Positions 16,936 to 25,663 of a stretch of 54,996 bases of DNA are shown one piece after another. Every line of letters starts with the position of its first letter. The first letter of the stretch is position 1. A model generated the notes under the pieces. That model saw nothing but the letters and a program-made list of their open reading frames with translations. It was not told the DNA's origin and did no database searches. The stretch spans positions 32,369 to 87,364 of the forward strand of contig JAUJOF010000002.1 in NCBI GenBank assembly GCA_030447785.1. Direction: 5' to 3'. Both the position numbers and the translations under genes were made by a program. The stretch is from Solirubrobacteraceae bacterium. GTDB lineage: Bacteria > Actinomycetota > Thermoleophilia > Solirubrobacterales > Solirubrobacteraceae.

Positions 16936-18270
16936 TCAGGCGGGGGCGCCGGCCAACGCGCCGTCGATGCGCGCCAGCGCCTCTTCGCGTCCCAGGACCG
17001 CCAGGGATTCGAAGATGCCCGGGGACACCGTGGTGCCCGCGATGGCGACCCGCAGGGGCTGGAAGACCTGCTTGGGCTTGGCCGCCCGGGACTCGACCAC
17101 GCGGCGCAGCGCGGCGTCGATGGACTCCACCGAGAAGCCCTCCAGCTCGGCCAGGGCCTCGCGCGCGGCCGCCAGCGCCTCGCGCCCCTCCTCCCTCAGC
17201 CAGCGCTCGCGCGCGGCGGCATCGTCGACGGGCCCGTCGACCAGGGGGCCCGCCAGCGGCCAGAAGTCGGCCAGCGTCTGGATCTTCTCCTGCGCGATTG
17301 CCGCGATCGGCCCCAGGCTCTCGCGCCCCGTGTGGGCCTCCAGGCGGGCGGCGAGGTCGTCCACGGCCAGCTCGCGCATGTAGCGTCCGTTCATCCAGCG
17401 CAACTTGTCCAGTTCGAAGCGCGCCGGGTTGCGCGATACGCGCGCCACGTCGAAGCGGCGCACGAGTTCCTCGGTGGGGATGATGGTCTCGTCGTCGGCG
17501 TCCCCCCAGCCCAGCAGCGCCAGGTAGTTGCGCACCGCCTCGGGCAGGAAGCCCGCGTCGCGCAGCTCCTGCACCGACGCGGCGCCGTGGCGCTTGGAGA
17601 GCTTCTTGCCGTCCGGGCCGTGCAGCAGGGGCAGGTGGGCGTACTGGGGCTGCCGGGCGCCCAGGGCCTCCAGCACGAGCAGCTGCTTGGGGGTGTTGGA
17701 GAGGTGGTCCTCGCCGCGGATGACATGGGTGATCCCCGCGTCGAGGTCGTCCACGGCGACCGCGAAGTTGTAGAGGACGCTGGCGTCGGCGCGGGCGATG
17801 ACGGGATCGTCGAGGTGCTCGTGGGCGAAGCGGGTCTCGCCGCGGACCAGGTCGCGCACCACGGTGGCGCCCTCTTCGGGCACGCGCAGGCGTACCGCCC
17901 CCTCGGCCTCGGGCTCGCCCCGGAAGCCGCGCTGCGCGCCGTGGCGCGCCTTGAAGGCCTTGACGTCCTCGGCGGTGGCGCTGGAGCGGTAGGCGTGCCC
18001 GTCGGCCAGCAGGCGCTCGAGCACCTCGGCGTGGCGCTGGGCCCGCTCGGACTGAAGGACCGGACCCTCGCCCCAGTCCAGCTCCAGCCAGCGCAGTGCG
18101 TCGAGGATCTGCTCGACGTTCTCGGGGGTCGAGCGCTCGCGGTCGGTATCTTCGATGCGCAGCACCAGCGTGCCCCCGCCGTGCCGCGCGACGAGCCAGT
18201 TGTACAGCGCGGTGCGCGCCCCGCCGATGTGCAGGGCGCCGGTGGGCGAGGGTGCGAAGCGGACCCGCAT
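16936..18270 (-). CDS. gltX: Glutamyl-tRNA synthetase, 444 aa
   Basis: Class I synthetase with the HIGH-type motif at the N-terminus (RFAPSPTGALHIGGARTAL, HIGG at 14-17), the catalytic-core segment YNFAVAVDDLDAGITHVIRGEDH and a KMSKS-type loop KKLSKRHG near residue 225. The C-terminal anticodon-binding part is somewhat short but normal for bacterial-type discriminating or non-discriminating GluRS. Which of the two it is cannot be decided here. TAGGCT six bases before the ATG suggests a leaderless mRNA. Confidence 0.95.
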   Translation of the reverse strand: MRVRFAPSPTGALHIGGARTALYNWLVARHGGGTLVLRIEDTDRERSTPENVEQILDALRWLELDWGEGPVLQSERAQRHAEVLERLLADGHAYRSSATAEDVKAFKARHGAQRGFRGEPEAEGAVRLRVPEEGATVVRDLVRGETRFAHEHLDDPVIARADASVLYNFAVAVDDLDAGITHVIRGEDHLSNTPKQLLVLEALGARQPQYAHLPLLHGPDGKKLSKRHGAASVQELRDAGFLPEAVRNYLALLGWGDADDETIIPTEELVRRFDVARVSRNPARFELDKLRWMNGRYMRELAVDDLAARLEAHTGRESLGPIAAIAQEKIQTLADFWPLAGPLVDGPVDDAAARERWLREEGREALAAAREALAELEGFSVESIDAALRRVVESRAAKPKQVFQPLRVAIAGTTVSPGIFESLAVLGREEALARIDGALAGAPA

Positions 18271-18276
18271 GCCGCC

Positions 18277-18282
18277 AGCCTA
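18277..18282 (-). promoter_or_regulatory. Putative leaderless promoter of gltX
   Basis: On the minus strand TAGGCT stands 6 nt before the gltX ATG and there is no Shine-Dalgarno sequence between. It lies in the 63-nt divergent spacer shared with the endonuclease IV gene. Confidence 0.45.
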
Positions 18283-18333
18283 CGCGACCTCTGAACTCGT
18301 CCAGACGCAGACGGTGCGTCGGGTTTCCAGGCC

Positions 18334-19200
18334 GTGCTGATCGGCGCGCACGTGTCCCCCGCCGGGGGCCCGGCCAAGGCCGTCGAGCGCGGGCTGGAGC
18401 GCGGGTGCCGGGCGATCCAGATCTTCAATCAGAACCCGCGCGCCTGGAAGCCGCGCGCGTACGCCCAGGAGGAGATCACCGCCTTCCGCGAGGCCATGGC
18501 CACCGGGGAGGTCGACGCGCTGCTCATCCATGCGGTGTACCTGCTCAACTGCGCTTCCGAGGACCCCGACGTGCGCGACAAGTCGCTGCGCTCGCTGATC
18601 GCCTCGCTGCAGGCGGGGGCCGCGCTGGGCGCCCATGCGGTCGTGCTGCACCCCGGCTCGGCCAAGACGGGCGACGTGGATGAGGCGATCGCCCGCGCCG
18701 GGGCGACGATCCGCGAGGCCTTGGAGGAGACCGAGGACTGCCCGCTGCACCTGGAGAACACCGCGGGGGCGGGCGGCACGCTGGGGCGCTCCTTCCACGA
18801 GCTGGCCGCGCTGATGGAGGCCACCGGCGGCGATGAGCGCCTGGGCATATGCCTGGACTCCTGCCATCTGCTGGCCTCGGGCTTCGACGTGCGCACCGCC
18901 GAGGGCGTCAGCGCGGTGCTCGACGACTGCGTCGCGGGCGTGGGATCGGAGCGCCTGGGTTCGCTTCATCTCAACGACTCGCAGACGCCCCTGGGCTCCA
19001 ACCGCGACCGCCACGCCCCCGTCGGCGCCGGCGAGCTGGGCGAGGACGGCTGTGCGGCGTTCCTGGGCGAACCGCGCTTCGACGGGCTGCCCTGCGTGCT
19101 GGAGACCCCGGGCCCGCAGGGCAAGGGCCCCGACCGCGACGAGATCGCCCTGGCCGTCGCGCTGCGCGAGCGCGGGCGCGCGGCGCGCGGCGACCGCTGA
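18334..19200 (+). CDS. nfo: Endonuclease IV-type AP endonuclease, 288 aa
   Basis: TIM-barrel AP endonuclease. It opens LIGAHVSPAGG and keeps the zinc-ligand positions in order: LIHAVYLLN, VVLHPGS, LHLENTAG, CLDSCHLLASG, LHLNDSQ, RDRHAPVG and VLETPG. It should cleave DNA 5-prime to abasic sites in base-excision repair. The GTG start at 18334 is directly before the first barrel strand and no better start exists. It is divergent from gltX and convergent with dnaE. Confidence 0.9.
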   Translation: MLIGAHVSPAGGPAKAVERGLERGCRAIQIFNQNPRAWKPRAYAQEEITAFREAMATGEVDALLIHAVYLLNCASEDPDVRDKSLRSLIASLQAGAALGAHAVVLHPGSAKTGDVDEAIARAGATIREALEETEDCPLHLENTAGAGGTLGRSFHELAALMEATGGDERLGICLDSCHLLASGFDVRTAEGVSAVLDDCVAGVGSERLGSLHLNDSQTPLGSNRDRHAPVGAGELGEDGCAAFLGEPRFDGLPCVLETPGPQGKGPDRDEIALAVALRERGRAARGDR

Positions 19201-19228
19201 GCTGCGTTTCCCGTCGGGCCGGGCCCGC

Positions 19229-22200
19229 TCAGGCGCTGAGCGCCTGCTCGGACGGGTCGGTGAGCGCGGCCGCGCCCAGCACGCTGGCCAGCTCGGCGTG
19301 CAGCGTGGACGTGGGGCCCACGCGGAAGTCGTCGCCCAGGCGCAGCACCCGCGGCTCGCCCGCGCTCATGTGCAGGGTGAGCACCACCTCGGACTCCCCG
19401 GGGAAGTTGGCCAGCACGTCGCGCAGGTCCTCGATGGCCGTCGTGGGCAGCGCGGCGGCCTGCAGACGAAGATGCAGCGCCACCGGGCCGGCGGGGCGCA
19501 GCGCCGCCTGCTTCCTCGCTCGGTCGATCTCCTCCTCAGAGGGGTCGAAGCGCTCGACGGTCTGCACCATCAGGCAGGTCTTGTCCTTGTCCTTGTGGTC
19601 CACGCGCCCGCGGATCACCACGACGGTGTCGTCGGCCAGCTCGCCCTCGAAGTCGGCCAGCACCTTGGCGAAGGCCAGGATCTCCACCTGCTCCTCGAGG
19701 TCGTCGAGGGTGGCGAAGAGCATCGGGTCGCCGCTGCGGGTGCGGATCTTCCTGGCTCCAACGACAATGCCACCGACGGTCACCCAGTCCTTGTCCTTGC
19801 GCCTGTGCAGCTCGGCCAGCGGCGTGTCGATGCGGTCGCGCAGCGCCTCGCGCACCCGCTTGAGCGGATGGGTGGAGATGAACAGCCCGATCGATTCCTT
19901 CTCCACGGCCAGCAGCTCGGCCTGCTCGAACTCCTCGGGCGGGATCGGCGGGTGCTCGGGCGCCGCGAAGGCCGTCGTGGCGCCGTTGCCACCGCCCCCG
20001 TCGAAGCCCAGGTCGAAGATCGAGCCCTGCCCGATCTGCGCGTCGAGCTGGATCTTCTGGCCGGCGGACTGTGCCTGCTCGAGCACGGCGAGCATTCCCT
20101 TGCGCGTCGCGCCGGTGGAGCCGAACGCCCCGCACTTGATCAGCGCCTCGATGGCCTTCTTGTTGACCGCGCGCGCGTCCACGCGCTCGCAGAAGTCCCA
20201 CAGCGAGGTGAACGACCCACCCTCCTGTCGGGCGTGCTTGATGGCCTCCACCGCGGCGTGGCCCACCCCCTTCACCGCATCAAGGCCGAAACGGATGTCG
20301 CCCTCCACGACCACGAAGTCGTGATCGGATTCGTTGACGTCCGGGGGCAGGATCTCGATGCCCATCTCGTCGGCCACCGCGGCGAAGAAGGGCACCTTGT
20401 CCTTGGTGGACATGACCGAGGAGATCAGCGCCGCCATGTACTCGGCGGGGTGGTTGGCGCGCAGCCAGGCGGTGCGGTAGGCGATCAGCGCGTAGCAGGC
20501 GGCGTGGCTGCGGGGGAAGGAGTAGTCAGCGCTCTTGACGTTGGTCTGCCACAGCCAGTCGATGACCTCGGGGGCGGTCCCGGACTCCTGGCAGCCGCGG
20601 CGGAACTCGGGCTCCAGGGCGGCCATCTGGTCACGCTTCTTCTTGCCGATGGCCTTGCGCAGGTCGTCCGCGCGGGCACCGGAGAAGCCGGCCAGCGCCG
20701 TGGCGATCTGCATGGCCTGCTCCTGGTAGAGGATGACCCCGTAAGTCGGGCCGATGATCGGCTCCAGGCGCGGGTCGGGCATGGTCACCGCCTCGGGGTC
20801 GCGCTTGCCGCGGGCGTAGGTGGGGATCTGGTCCATGGCGCCGGGGCGGTAGAGCGCCACGAGCGCGACGAGGTCGTCGAACTCGGTCGGGCGGACCAGG
20901 CGCAGGGCGTCGCGCATGCCCTCGGACTCGAACTGGAACACGCCCACGCTGTCCCCGCGGGCGAGCATCGCGTAGGTGGCCGCGTCGTCGAGGGGCAGCC
21001 GGCTCATGTCGGGCCGCTCGCCGGTGGAGCGCTCGATGATGTCCAGCGCGTCCTCGATCACGTCGAGGTTGCGCAGCCCCAGGAAGTCCATCTTGAGCAG
21101 GCCCAGCTCCTCTACGGGGCCCATGGAGAACTGCGTGACCTGGCGGAAGACGCGGTTGCCGTGCTCGTCGGGCTTGGTGTCCTCGGCCAGCTGCAGGGGC
21201 ACCACGTCGGTGAGCGGAAAGCCGGCGATGACCACCGCGGCGGCGTGGATGGAGGAGTTGCGCGCGATGCCCTCCAGTCCCCGGGCCACGTCGACGATCT
21301 GCTTGGCGACCGGGTCGGCGTCGTAGGCGGCGCGCAGCTCCTGGCCCGGCTCCAGGCAGTCGGCGAACTTCGGCGAGCGGCCCATGACCGGCTCGGGAAT
21401 CAGCTTGGCCAGCCGGTCCCCGGTCGCGTAGTCGTGCCCGCACACCCGCGCCGCGTCGCGCGTGGCCGCCCGCGGGTGCATCTTGCCGAAGGTGACGATC
21501 TGGGCCACCGCCTCGCGCCCGTACTTCTCCACGACGTAGCGCATGACGCGCTCGCGGCCCTTCACCGAGAAGTCGATGTCGATGTCGGGCATCGACACGC
21601 GCTCGGGGTTGAGGAAGCGCTCGAAGAGCAGGTCGTAGCGCAGCGGGTCGACGTCGGTGATCGACAGGCAGTAGGACACGATCGACCCCGCCGCCGAGCC
21701 GCGGCCCGGGCCCACCGCGATCCCGTTGTCCTTGGCGAACTTCACGAAGTCCCACACGATGAGGAAGTAGGCGTCATAGCCCATGCGATGGATGACGCCC
21801 AGCTCCATCTCCGCGCGCTCGACCGCCTCGGCGGGGACCGGATCGCCGTAGCGCAGGCGCAGCCCCTCCTCCACCCGCGCGCGCAGGAAGGCCTCCTCGC
21901 CCGAGCCGTCGGGGGTGGGGAAGGCGGGGATGAGCTGGCGACCGAGCTCGAGCTCCACCTCGCAGCGCCGCGCGATCTCCAAAGTGGACTCCAGCGCCTC
22001 GGGCCACTGGGCGAAGGCCTGGGCCATCTCCTCGTTGGTCTTGAGGAAGAACTCGTTGGTCTCGAAGGAGAGCTTGGGCTCCTGCAGCGTGGACTTGGTG
22101 TTCACGCACAGCAGGGCGGCGTGGTGGTGGTAGTCCTCCCGGCGCAGGTAGTGCACGTCGGCGGTGGCCACCAGCGGGCGGCCCAGGTCGCGGGCGATGC

Positions 22201-22771
22201 GCACGATGCCCTCGTTGGCGCGGTCCTGCTCGGCCAGGCCGTTCTTCTGGACCTCGAAGAAGACGTCCTCGGCGCCGAAGACCTGGATGAGCTCGTCGGC
22301 GTGGGCGCGGGCCTCGGCCTCGCGCCCGGCGGTCAGGCGCTGGCAGAAGCGCGAGGCCAGGCAGCCGGTCAGCGCGATGATGCCCTCGGCGTGGCGGTCG
22401 AGCAGCTCGAGGTCGACCCCCGGCTTGCCGCGGTTGAGTCCCTCGAGGAACCCCGCGCTGGAGAGCTTGACCAGGTTGCGATAGCCCTCGTCGCTTCGGG
22501 CCAGCAGCGTGAGGTGGTTGCGTTCGGCCCTCCCGCGGGCATGGCGGTCGTCGACGAGGTAGACCTCGCAGCCGATGATCGGCTTGATCCCGTGCCTGCG
22601 CGCGGCCTGGACCAGCTCGATCGAGCCGTTCATCACGCCGTGGTCGGTCAGGCCCAGGGCCGGCTGGCCGAAGGCCGCGGCGCGCTGGGCCAGCGCGTCG
22701 ATCTTGCACGCGCCGTCCAGCAGCGAGTACTCCGAGTGGACGTGCAGGTGGGCGCAGGCGGGGGCGGCCAT
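19229..22771 (-). CDS. dnaE: DNA polymerase III alpha subunit, 1180 aa
   Basis: The N-terminal PHP domain starts HLHVHSEYSLLDGACK. The palm carries GPGRGSAAGS and the catalytic triad region PDIDIDFS near residues 394-401. Fingers (YQEQAMQIA, KAIGKKK), a helix-hairpin-helix and an OB domain near residues 985-1030 (VTVGGIVVGARKI) complete the DnaE1 layout. Length and domain order are typical of the essential replicative polymerase. No intein is present. A palindrome CAGGCGC-TGA-GCGCCTG (19230-19246) overlaps its stop codon and may end transcription of the convergent nuclease gene. Confidence 0.97.
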   Translation of the reverse strand: MAAPACAHLHVHSEYSLLDGACKIDALAQRAAAFGQPALGLTDHGVMNGSIELVQAARRHGIKPIIGCEVYLVDDRHARGRAERNHLTLLARSDEGYRNLVKLSSAGFLEGLNRGKPGVDLELLDRHAEGIIALTGCLASRFCQRLTAGREAEARAHADELIQVFGAEDVFFEVQKNGLAEQDRANEGIVRIARDLGRPLVATADVHYLRREDYHHHAALLCVNTKSTLQEPKLSFETNEFFLKTNEEMAQAFAQWPEALESTLEIARRCEVELELGRQLIPAFPTPDGSGEEAFLRARVEEGLRLRYGDPVPAEAVERAEMELGVIHRMGYDAYFLIVWDFVKFAKDNGIAVGPGRGSAAGSIVSYCLSITDVDPLRYDLLFERFLNPERVSMPDIDIDFSVKGRERVMRYVVEKYGREAVAQIVTFGKMHPRAATRDAARVCGHDYATGDRLAKLIPEPVMGRSPKFADCLEPGQELRAAYDADPVAKQIVDVARGLEGIARNSSIHAAAVVIAGFPLTDVVPLQLAEDTKPDEHGNRVFRQVTQFSMGPVEELGLLKMDFLGLRNLDVIEDALDIIERSTGERPDMSRLPLDDAATYAMLARGDSVGVFQFESEGMRDALRLVRPTEFDDLVALVALYRPGAMDQIPTYARGKRDPEAVTMPDPRLEPIIGPTYGVILYQEQAMQIATALAGFSGARADDLRKAIGKKKRDQMAALEPEFRRGCQESGTAPEVIDWLWQTNVKSADYSFPRSHAACYALIAYRTAWLRANHPAEYMAALISSVMSTKDKVPFFAAVADEMGIEILPPDVNESDHDFVVVEGDIRFGLDAVKGVGHAAVEAIKHARQEGGSFTSLWDFCERVDARAVNKKAIEALIKCGAFGSTGATRKGMLAVLEQAQSAGQKIQLDAQIGQGSIFDLGFDGGGGNGATTAFAAPEHPPIPPEEFEQAELLAVEKESIGLFISTHPLKRVREALRDRIDTPLAELHRRKDKDWVTVGGIVVGARKIRTRSGDPMLFATLDDLEEQVEILAFAKVLADFEGELADDTVVVIRGRVDHKDKDKTCLMVQTVERFDPSEEEIDRARKQAALRPAGPVALHLRLQAAALPTTAIEDLRDVLANFPGESEVVLTLHMSAGEPRVLRLGDDFRVGPTSTLHAELASVLGAAALTDPSEQALSA

Positions 22772-22781
22772 CGGGTGGCGG

Positions 22782-22787
22782 AATATA
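22782..22787 (-). promoter_or_regulatory. Putative -10 element of dnaE
   Basis: On the minus strand TATATT lies 10 nt before the dnaE ATG, an AT-rich hexamer standing out in >70% GC sequence. No Shine-Dalgarno sequence is present. Confidence 0.45.
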
Positions 22788-22864
22788 GGTGGCGATCCGG
22801 ACGGCGCGCCGCGGACGGCGACGGGTTCCCTGCACGCTGCGGGGAACGCTCGGCGGAGGGACCA

Positions 22865-25423
22865 CTAGTCGGCGACCGGCAGGCCCTGCACGCGGTCGAA
22901 CCAGGCGTGCAGGAGGGCGACCGCGTCGACGTCGCCCTCGACCGTCGCGGCCGCTGCGCCGGGCAGCTCCTCGCGCGCCAGGAGGTTCGTCAGCGCGGGC
23001 GCCGGGACGTGCACCGTGGCCTTGCGGGCTGGCGCGCCGGCGGTGGGCTCGGGACCCGCCTCGGGGGCCGGCGAGGGGACGGGAGCCGGCGCCGACGCGA
23101 TGTCGGCCGACGCCGCCTCGGGGGCGCTGGTCCAGGCGCGCGGCGGGGGGTCGGGGTGCACGCGCAGCGGACCCTCGCCGGTGGCCGTCACGATCCAGGT
23201 GGCGTCGGACTGCGGCCCGGGCGCGGCGGGCGGCTCCGCCGTCTCGGACCCGGCCGCCGCGTCGCCCTCCGCGCGCGCGCCCGGCGTGAGGTGGTAGGCC
23301 ACCGACAGCTCGGTCCCCTGGGCCCAGGCGGGGTCGACCGCGCGGGCGAGCGCGGTGAGGAGCAGGCCGGCATCGAGCCGGTCCCCGGCGCGCGCGAGCG
23401 CCGCCAGCGACACGGGGTCGCGCCGGGTGCGCAGCAGCCGGCGCAGGGTCCAGCGCGAGCCTTCGACGCGCGCTCCACGCAACCGCCGTCGGGCACCTCC
23501 GGCGGCCAGCGGCGCCAGGGCGGCGGCCGGACCCGCAATGCGCAGCGCCACCTCCTCGGTGGCGGTCGCCGGGCGCGTGCGCCGCTCGACCTGGGCCTGC
23601 CCGCGGTCGAGGTGCACGCGGAAGGCACCGGCCTCCGGCACCGTGAGGTCGTAGGTCAGCGCCCGCCGGGCGGTCAGGCGCTGGGAGGGCAGCAGCGCGA
23701 CCAGCAGCTGCCCCGCGCGTCGCGGCTGGTCGCCGGCCAGGCTCGCGATCGACCGCGCGAGCCAGTCGTTCTCCACGCGGTCCTCCAAGGCCACGACGCG
23801 CGCGGGGAACGGAGCGCCCTCCGCGGGAGCCGGCTCGGGCGCGGCGGCGGGCGCCTGGGACTCATGCTCGGTCTCCTCCACGGGCGGCGTCTCGGCGCGC
23901 AGACGGTCAGCCGCCTCGCCGAGGCCGGCCACGAGCCGCTCGTCGGGCGGGGTGGGAGCCTCGGTGCGCTCGCGGTCGAGCGCCTCGCCGAGCGCCGAGA
24001 GCGAAGCGCTGGTGTGCACCTCTTCCCCGGCGGGATGGCGCGGCGCGAGCTGAGCACGCACCTGGGCCATGGTCGCCGCGAACTCCTCGCGCAGCCCGCG
24101 GACGTGGTCGACGACCTCGCGCAGCTCGCGCTGCTGGCGCTCGCGGTCGGAGGCGAAGTCATCGCGCAGCTCGCCGGCGAGGCGGTCGAGGCCCTCGCGC
24201 AGGTCGCTCTGGGCGCCGGCGCGTTCGGCGGCGGTCTCGTCGTCCTCGGTGAGGCGAGCGCGCAGCCCGCCCAGGTCCGTGCCGATGGTCTGCACCACCC
24301 GCCGGGCGTCGGTCAGCGCGTCGCCGCCCTCGGGCGCCGGGGGCGCCGGCGCCCACACGGGCGGCGGTGACGCCGGCGGGGGAGCGAGGCGCTCGGCCTC
24401 GACGGCGGCCAGCCGGTTCTCCAGCTCGGCCGCGCGGTGCCGCGCGGCGGCGATCGCCTGGGCGGCGGCGTAGCGGTCGGCCGCCGCCGCCTCGGCCGAC
24501 CCGAGCTCCTCGCGGCCGGCCTTCAGCTGCTCGACCGCCTCGGCCAGCTCGTGCTCCAGACCGGCGGCGTGCTCCTCGAGCTCGGCCACGCGGGCCTCCA
24601 GCACGACCGCCCGCTCCTCCTCCGCCGCCGCCCGCGCCTCGGCGGCCACCGCACGCGCCTGCTCGCCGGCCAGCGTCGTCCGCGCGTCCTCCAGGTCGGC
24701 GCGCAACGCCTCGCTCTCGGCCGCCCCGGCACGGGCGACCTCGAGATCGGCGCGCAGCCTCTCCATCTCCGCGGCCGCGCCCGCCCGAGCGTCCTCGAGC
24801 TCAGCGCGCAACCCGTCGGCTTCGGCGCCGCCCGCCCGGGCGGCCTCGAGCGCGCGTTCGCGCTCGGCGAGGCGCTCGCGCAGCTCGTCGCGCGCGGCGG
24901 CGACCTCGCCCAGACGCTGCTCGAGGCCGCCCAGGTGCTCCTCGAGCGCGCCGACGGCCTGCTCGGCCTGCGTGGCGCGGCGGGTCAGCGCGTCCTCCAC
25001 CAGCTCGGCGCGTCGCGCTCGGCGCTCGGCCAGGACGGCGCGGTCGACGACCTCGCCCTCCTCCCCCGTCCCTGGCTCGAGCGCGTCGGCGGCCCGCGGC
25101 CGGGCGCCCGGAAGCGCGTGCTCGCTGCCGCCCGCCTCCAGGGCCAGGCCCTCGGCCAGGGCGGAGCGCAGCTGACCGGGCACGGCGAAGGCGGCGCTCC
25201 ACCCTCCGCCCGCCGGCGCCCCGTCATCGGCGTCCAGCGCGTCGAAGCGACGCCGGGCGCCCGCCTCGAAGACCAGCAGCACGATCGGCCCGCCCGGCGG
25301 CGAACCAGCCCGCCAGCGTCCGTGCACTCGCACGGTCAGCGTGCCGTGCTGGGCAGGTGTCCAGTCCACGCGCTCGACGTCGAGCACAGGCGGCGACGCG
25401 GGATGGTGGTCGTGGGAGGGCAC
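22865..25423 (-). CDS. Large coiled-coil protein with SCP2-like C-terminal region, ~852 aa, function unknown
   Basis: Three regions are visible. An N-terminal beta module of ~100 residues (VERVDWTPAQHGTLTVRVHGRW). A long Ala/Glu/Arg heptad-rich coiled coil (~125-345), a Pro-rich break (PPPASPPPVW) and a second coiled coil (~375-470). Then, after a Pro/Glu linker, a globular part near 560-720 (LTYDLTVPEAGAFRVHLDRGQ) resembling SCP2/sterol-carrier-like domains. A hydrophobic-acidic tail follows. No Walker or catalytic motif is present. GTG at 25423 is my start; a TTG at 25459 would add 12 residues. It could be a scaffold for envelope lipids or DNA; neither is shown. Confidence 0.6.
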   Translation of the reverse strand: MPSHDHHPASPPVLDVERVDWTPAQHGTLTVRVHGRWRAGSPPGGPIVLLVFEAGARRRFDALDADDGAPAGGGWSAAFAVPGQLRSALAEGLALEAGGSEHALPGARPRAADALEPGTGEEGEVVDRAVLAERRARRAELVEDALTRRATQAEQAVGALEEHLGGLEQRLGEVAAARDELRERLAERERALEAARAGGAEADGLRAELEDARAGAAAEMERLRADLEVARAGAAESEALRADLEDARTTLAGEQARAVAAEARAAAEEERAVVLEARVAELEEHAAGLEHELAEAVEQLKAGREELGSAEAAAADRYAAAQAIAAARHRAAELENRLAAVEAERLAPPPASPPPVWAPAPPAPEGGDALTDARRVVQTIGTDLGGLRARLTEDDETAAERAGAQSDLREGLDRLAGELRDDFASDRERQQRELREVVDHVRGLREEFAATMAQVRAQLAPRHPAGEEVHTSASLSALGEALDRERTEAPTPPDERLVAGLGEAADRLRAETPPVEETEHESQAPAAAPEPAPAEGAPFPARVVALEDRVENDWLARSIASLAGDQPRRAGQLLVALLPSQRLTARRALTYDLTVPEAGAFRVHLDRGQAQVERRTRPATATEEVALRIAGPAAALAPLAAGGARRRLRGARVEGSRWTLRRLLRTRRDPVSLAALARAGDRLDAGLLLTALARAVDPAWAQGTELSVAYHLTPGARAEGDAAAGSETAEPPAAPGPQSDATWIVTATGEGPLRVHPDPPPRAWTSAPEAASADIASAPAPVPSPAPEAGPEPTAGAPARKATVHVPAPALTNLLAREELPGAAAATVEGDVDAVALLHAWFDRVQGLPVAD

Positions 25424-25495
25424 GGACGCAGGGACGGCCAACCCGGAACGGTAGACCAAAGCGCGGACGGTCGCCAGGCGCCGGCGCAGAGCGGC

Positions 25496-25654
25496 CTACT
25501 CCTCCTCGCGGCCCTTCGCGGCCAGCGCCGCGACGGTCACGAGGACGACGCCCGCCGCCACCATCTTGCGGGAGGGAAGCCAGCGCCCGTACCGCCTGCG
25601 CAGGTACCAGGTGCCTCCCTTCCAGACGGCGAAGCCGAGGATCCTGTAGCGCAT
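25496..25654 (-). CDS. Small single-pass membrane protein, 52 aa
   Basis: Translated directly on the minus strand: ATG at 25654, stop TAG at 25496-25498. It begins MRYRILGFAVWKGGTWYLRRRYG, a basic aromatic amphipathic segment, then has one hydrophobic helix (MVAAGVVLVTVAALAA, residues ~31-46) and an acidic KGREEE end. The pattern, basic cytoplasmic N-half and single helix, repeats in short proteins annotated next to argG in related actinobacteria as far as I recall. It lies 9 nt after argG on the same strand, so it is probably co-transcribed. Confidence 0.6.
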   Translation of the reverse strand: MRYRILGFAVWKGGTWYLRRRYGRWLPSRKMVAAGVVLVTVAALAAKGREEE

Positions 25655-25663
25655 GGCGCGAGA

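Noticed and set aside
19230..19246. Palindrome over the dnaE stop codon as a definite terminator
   Set aside because: The 3-nt loop and lack of a T-run make it doubtful; noted with dnaE but not listed separately.
18833..24370. A 1845-codon open frame on the plus strand opposite dnaE and the coiled-coil gene
   Set aside because: It mirrors the third-position GC bias of the real minus-strand genes, has no domain motif and begins inside the endonuclease IV gene. The minus-strand reading is unmistakably DnaE.
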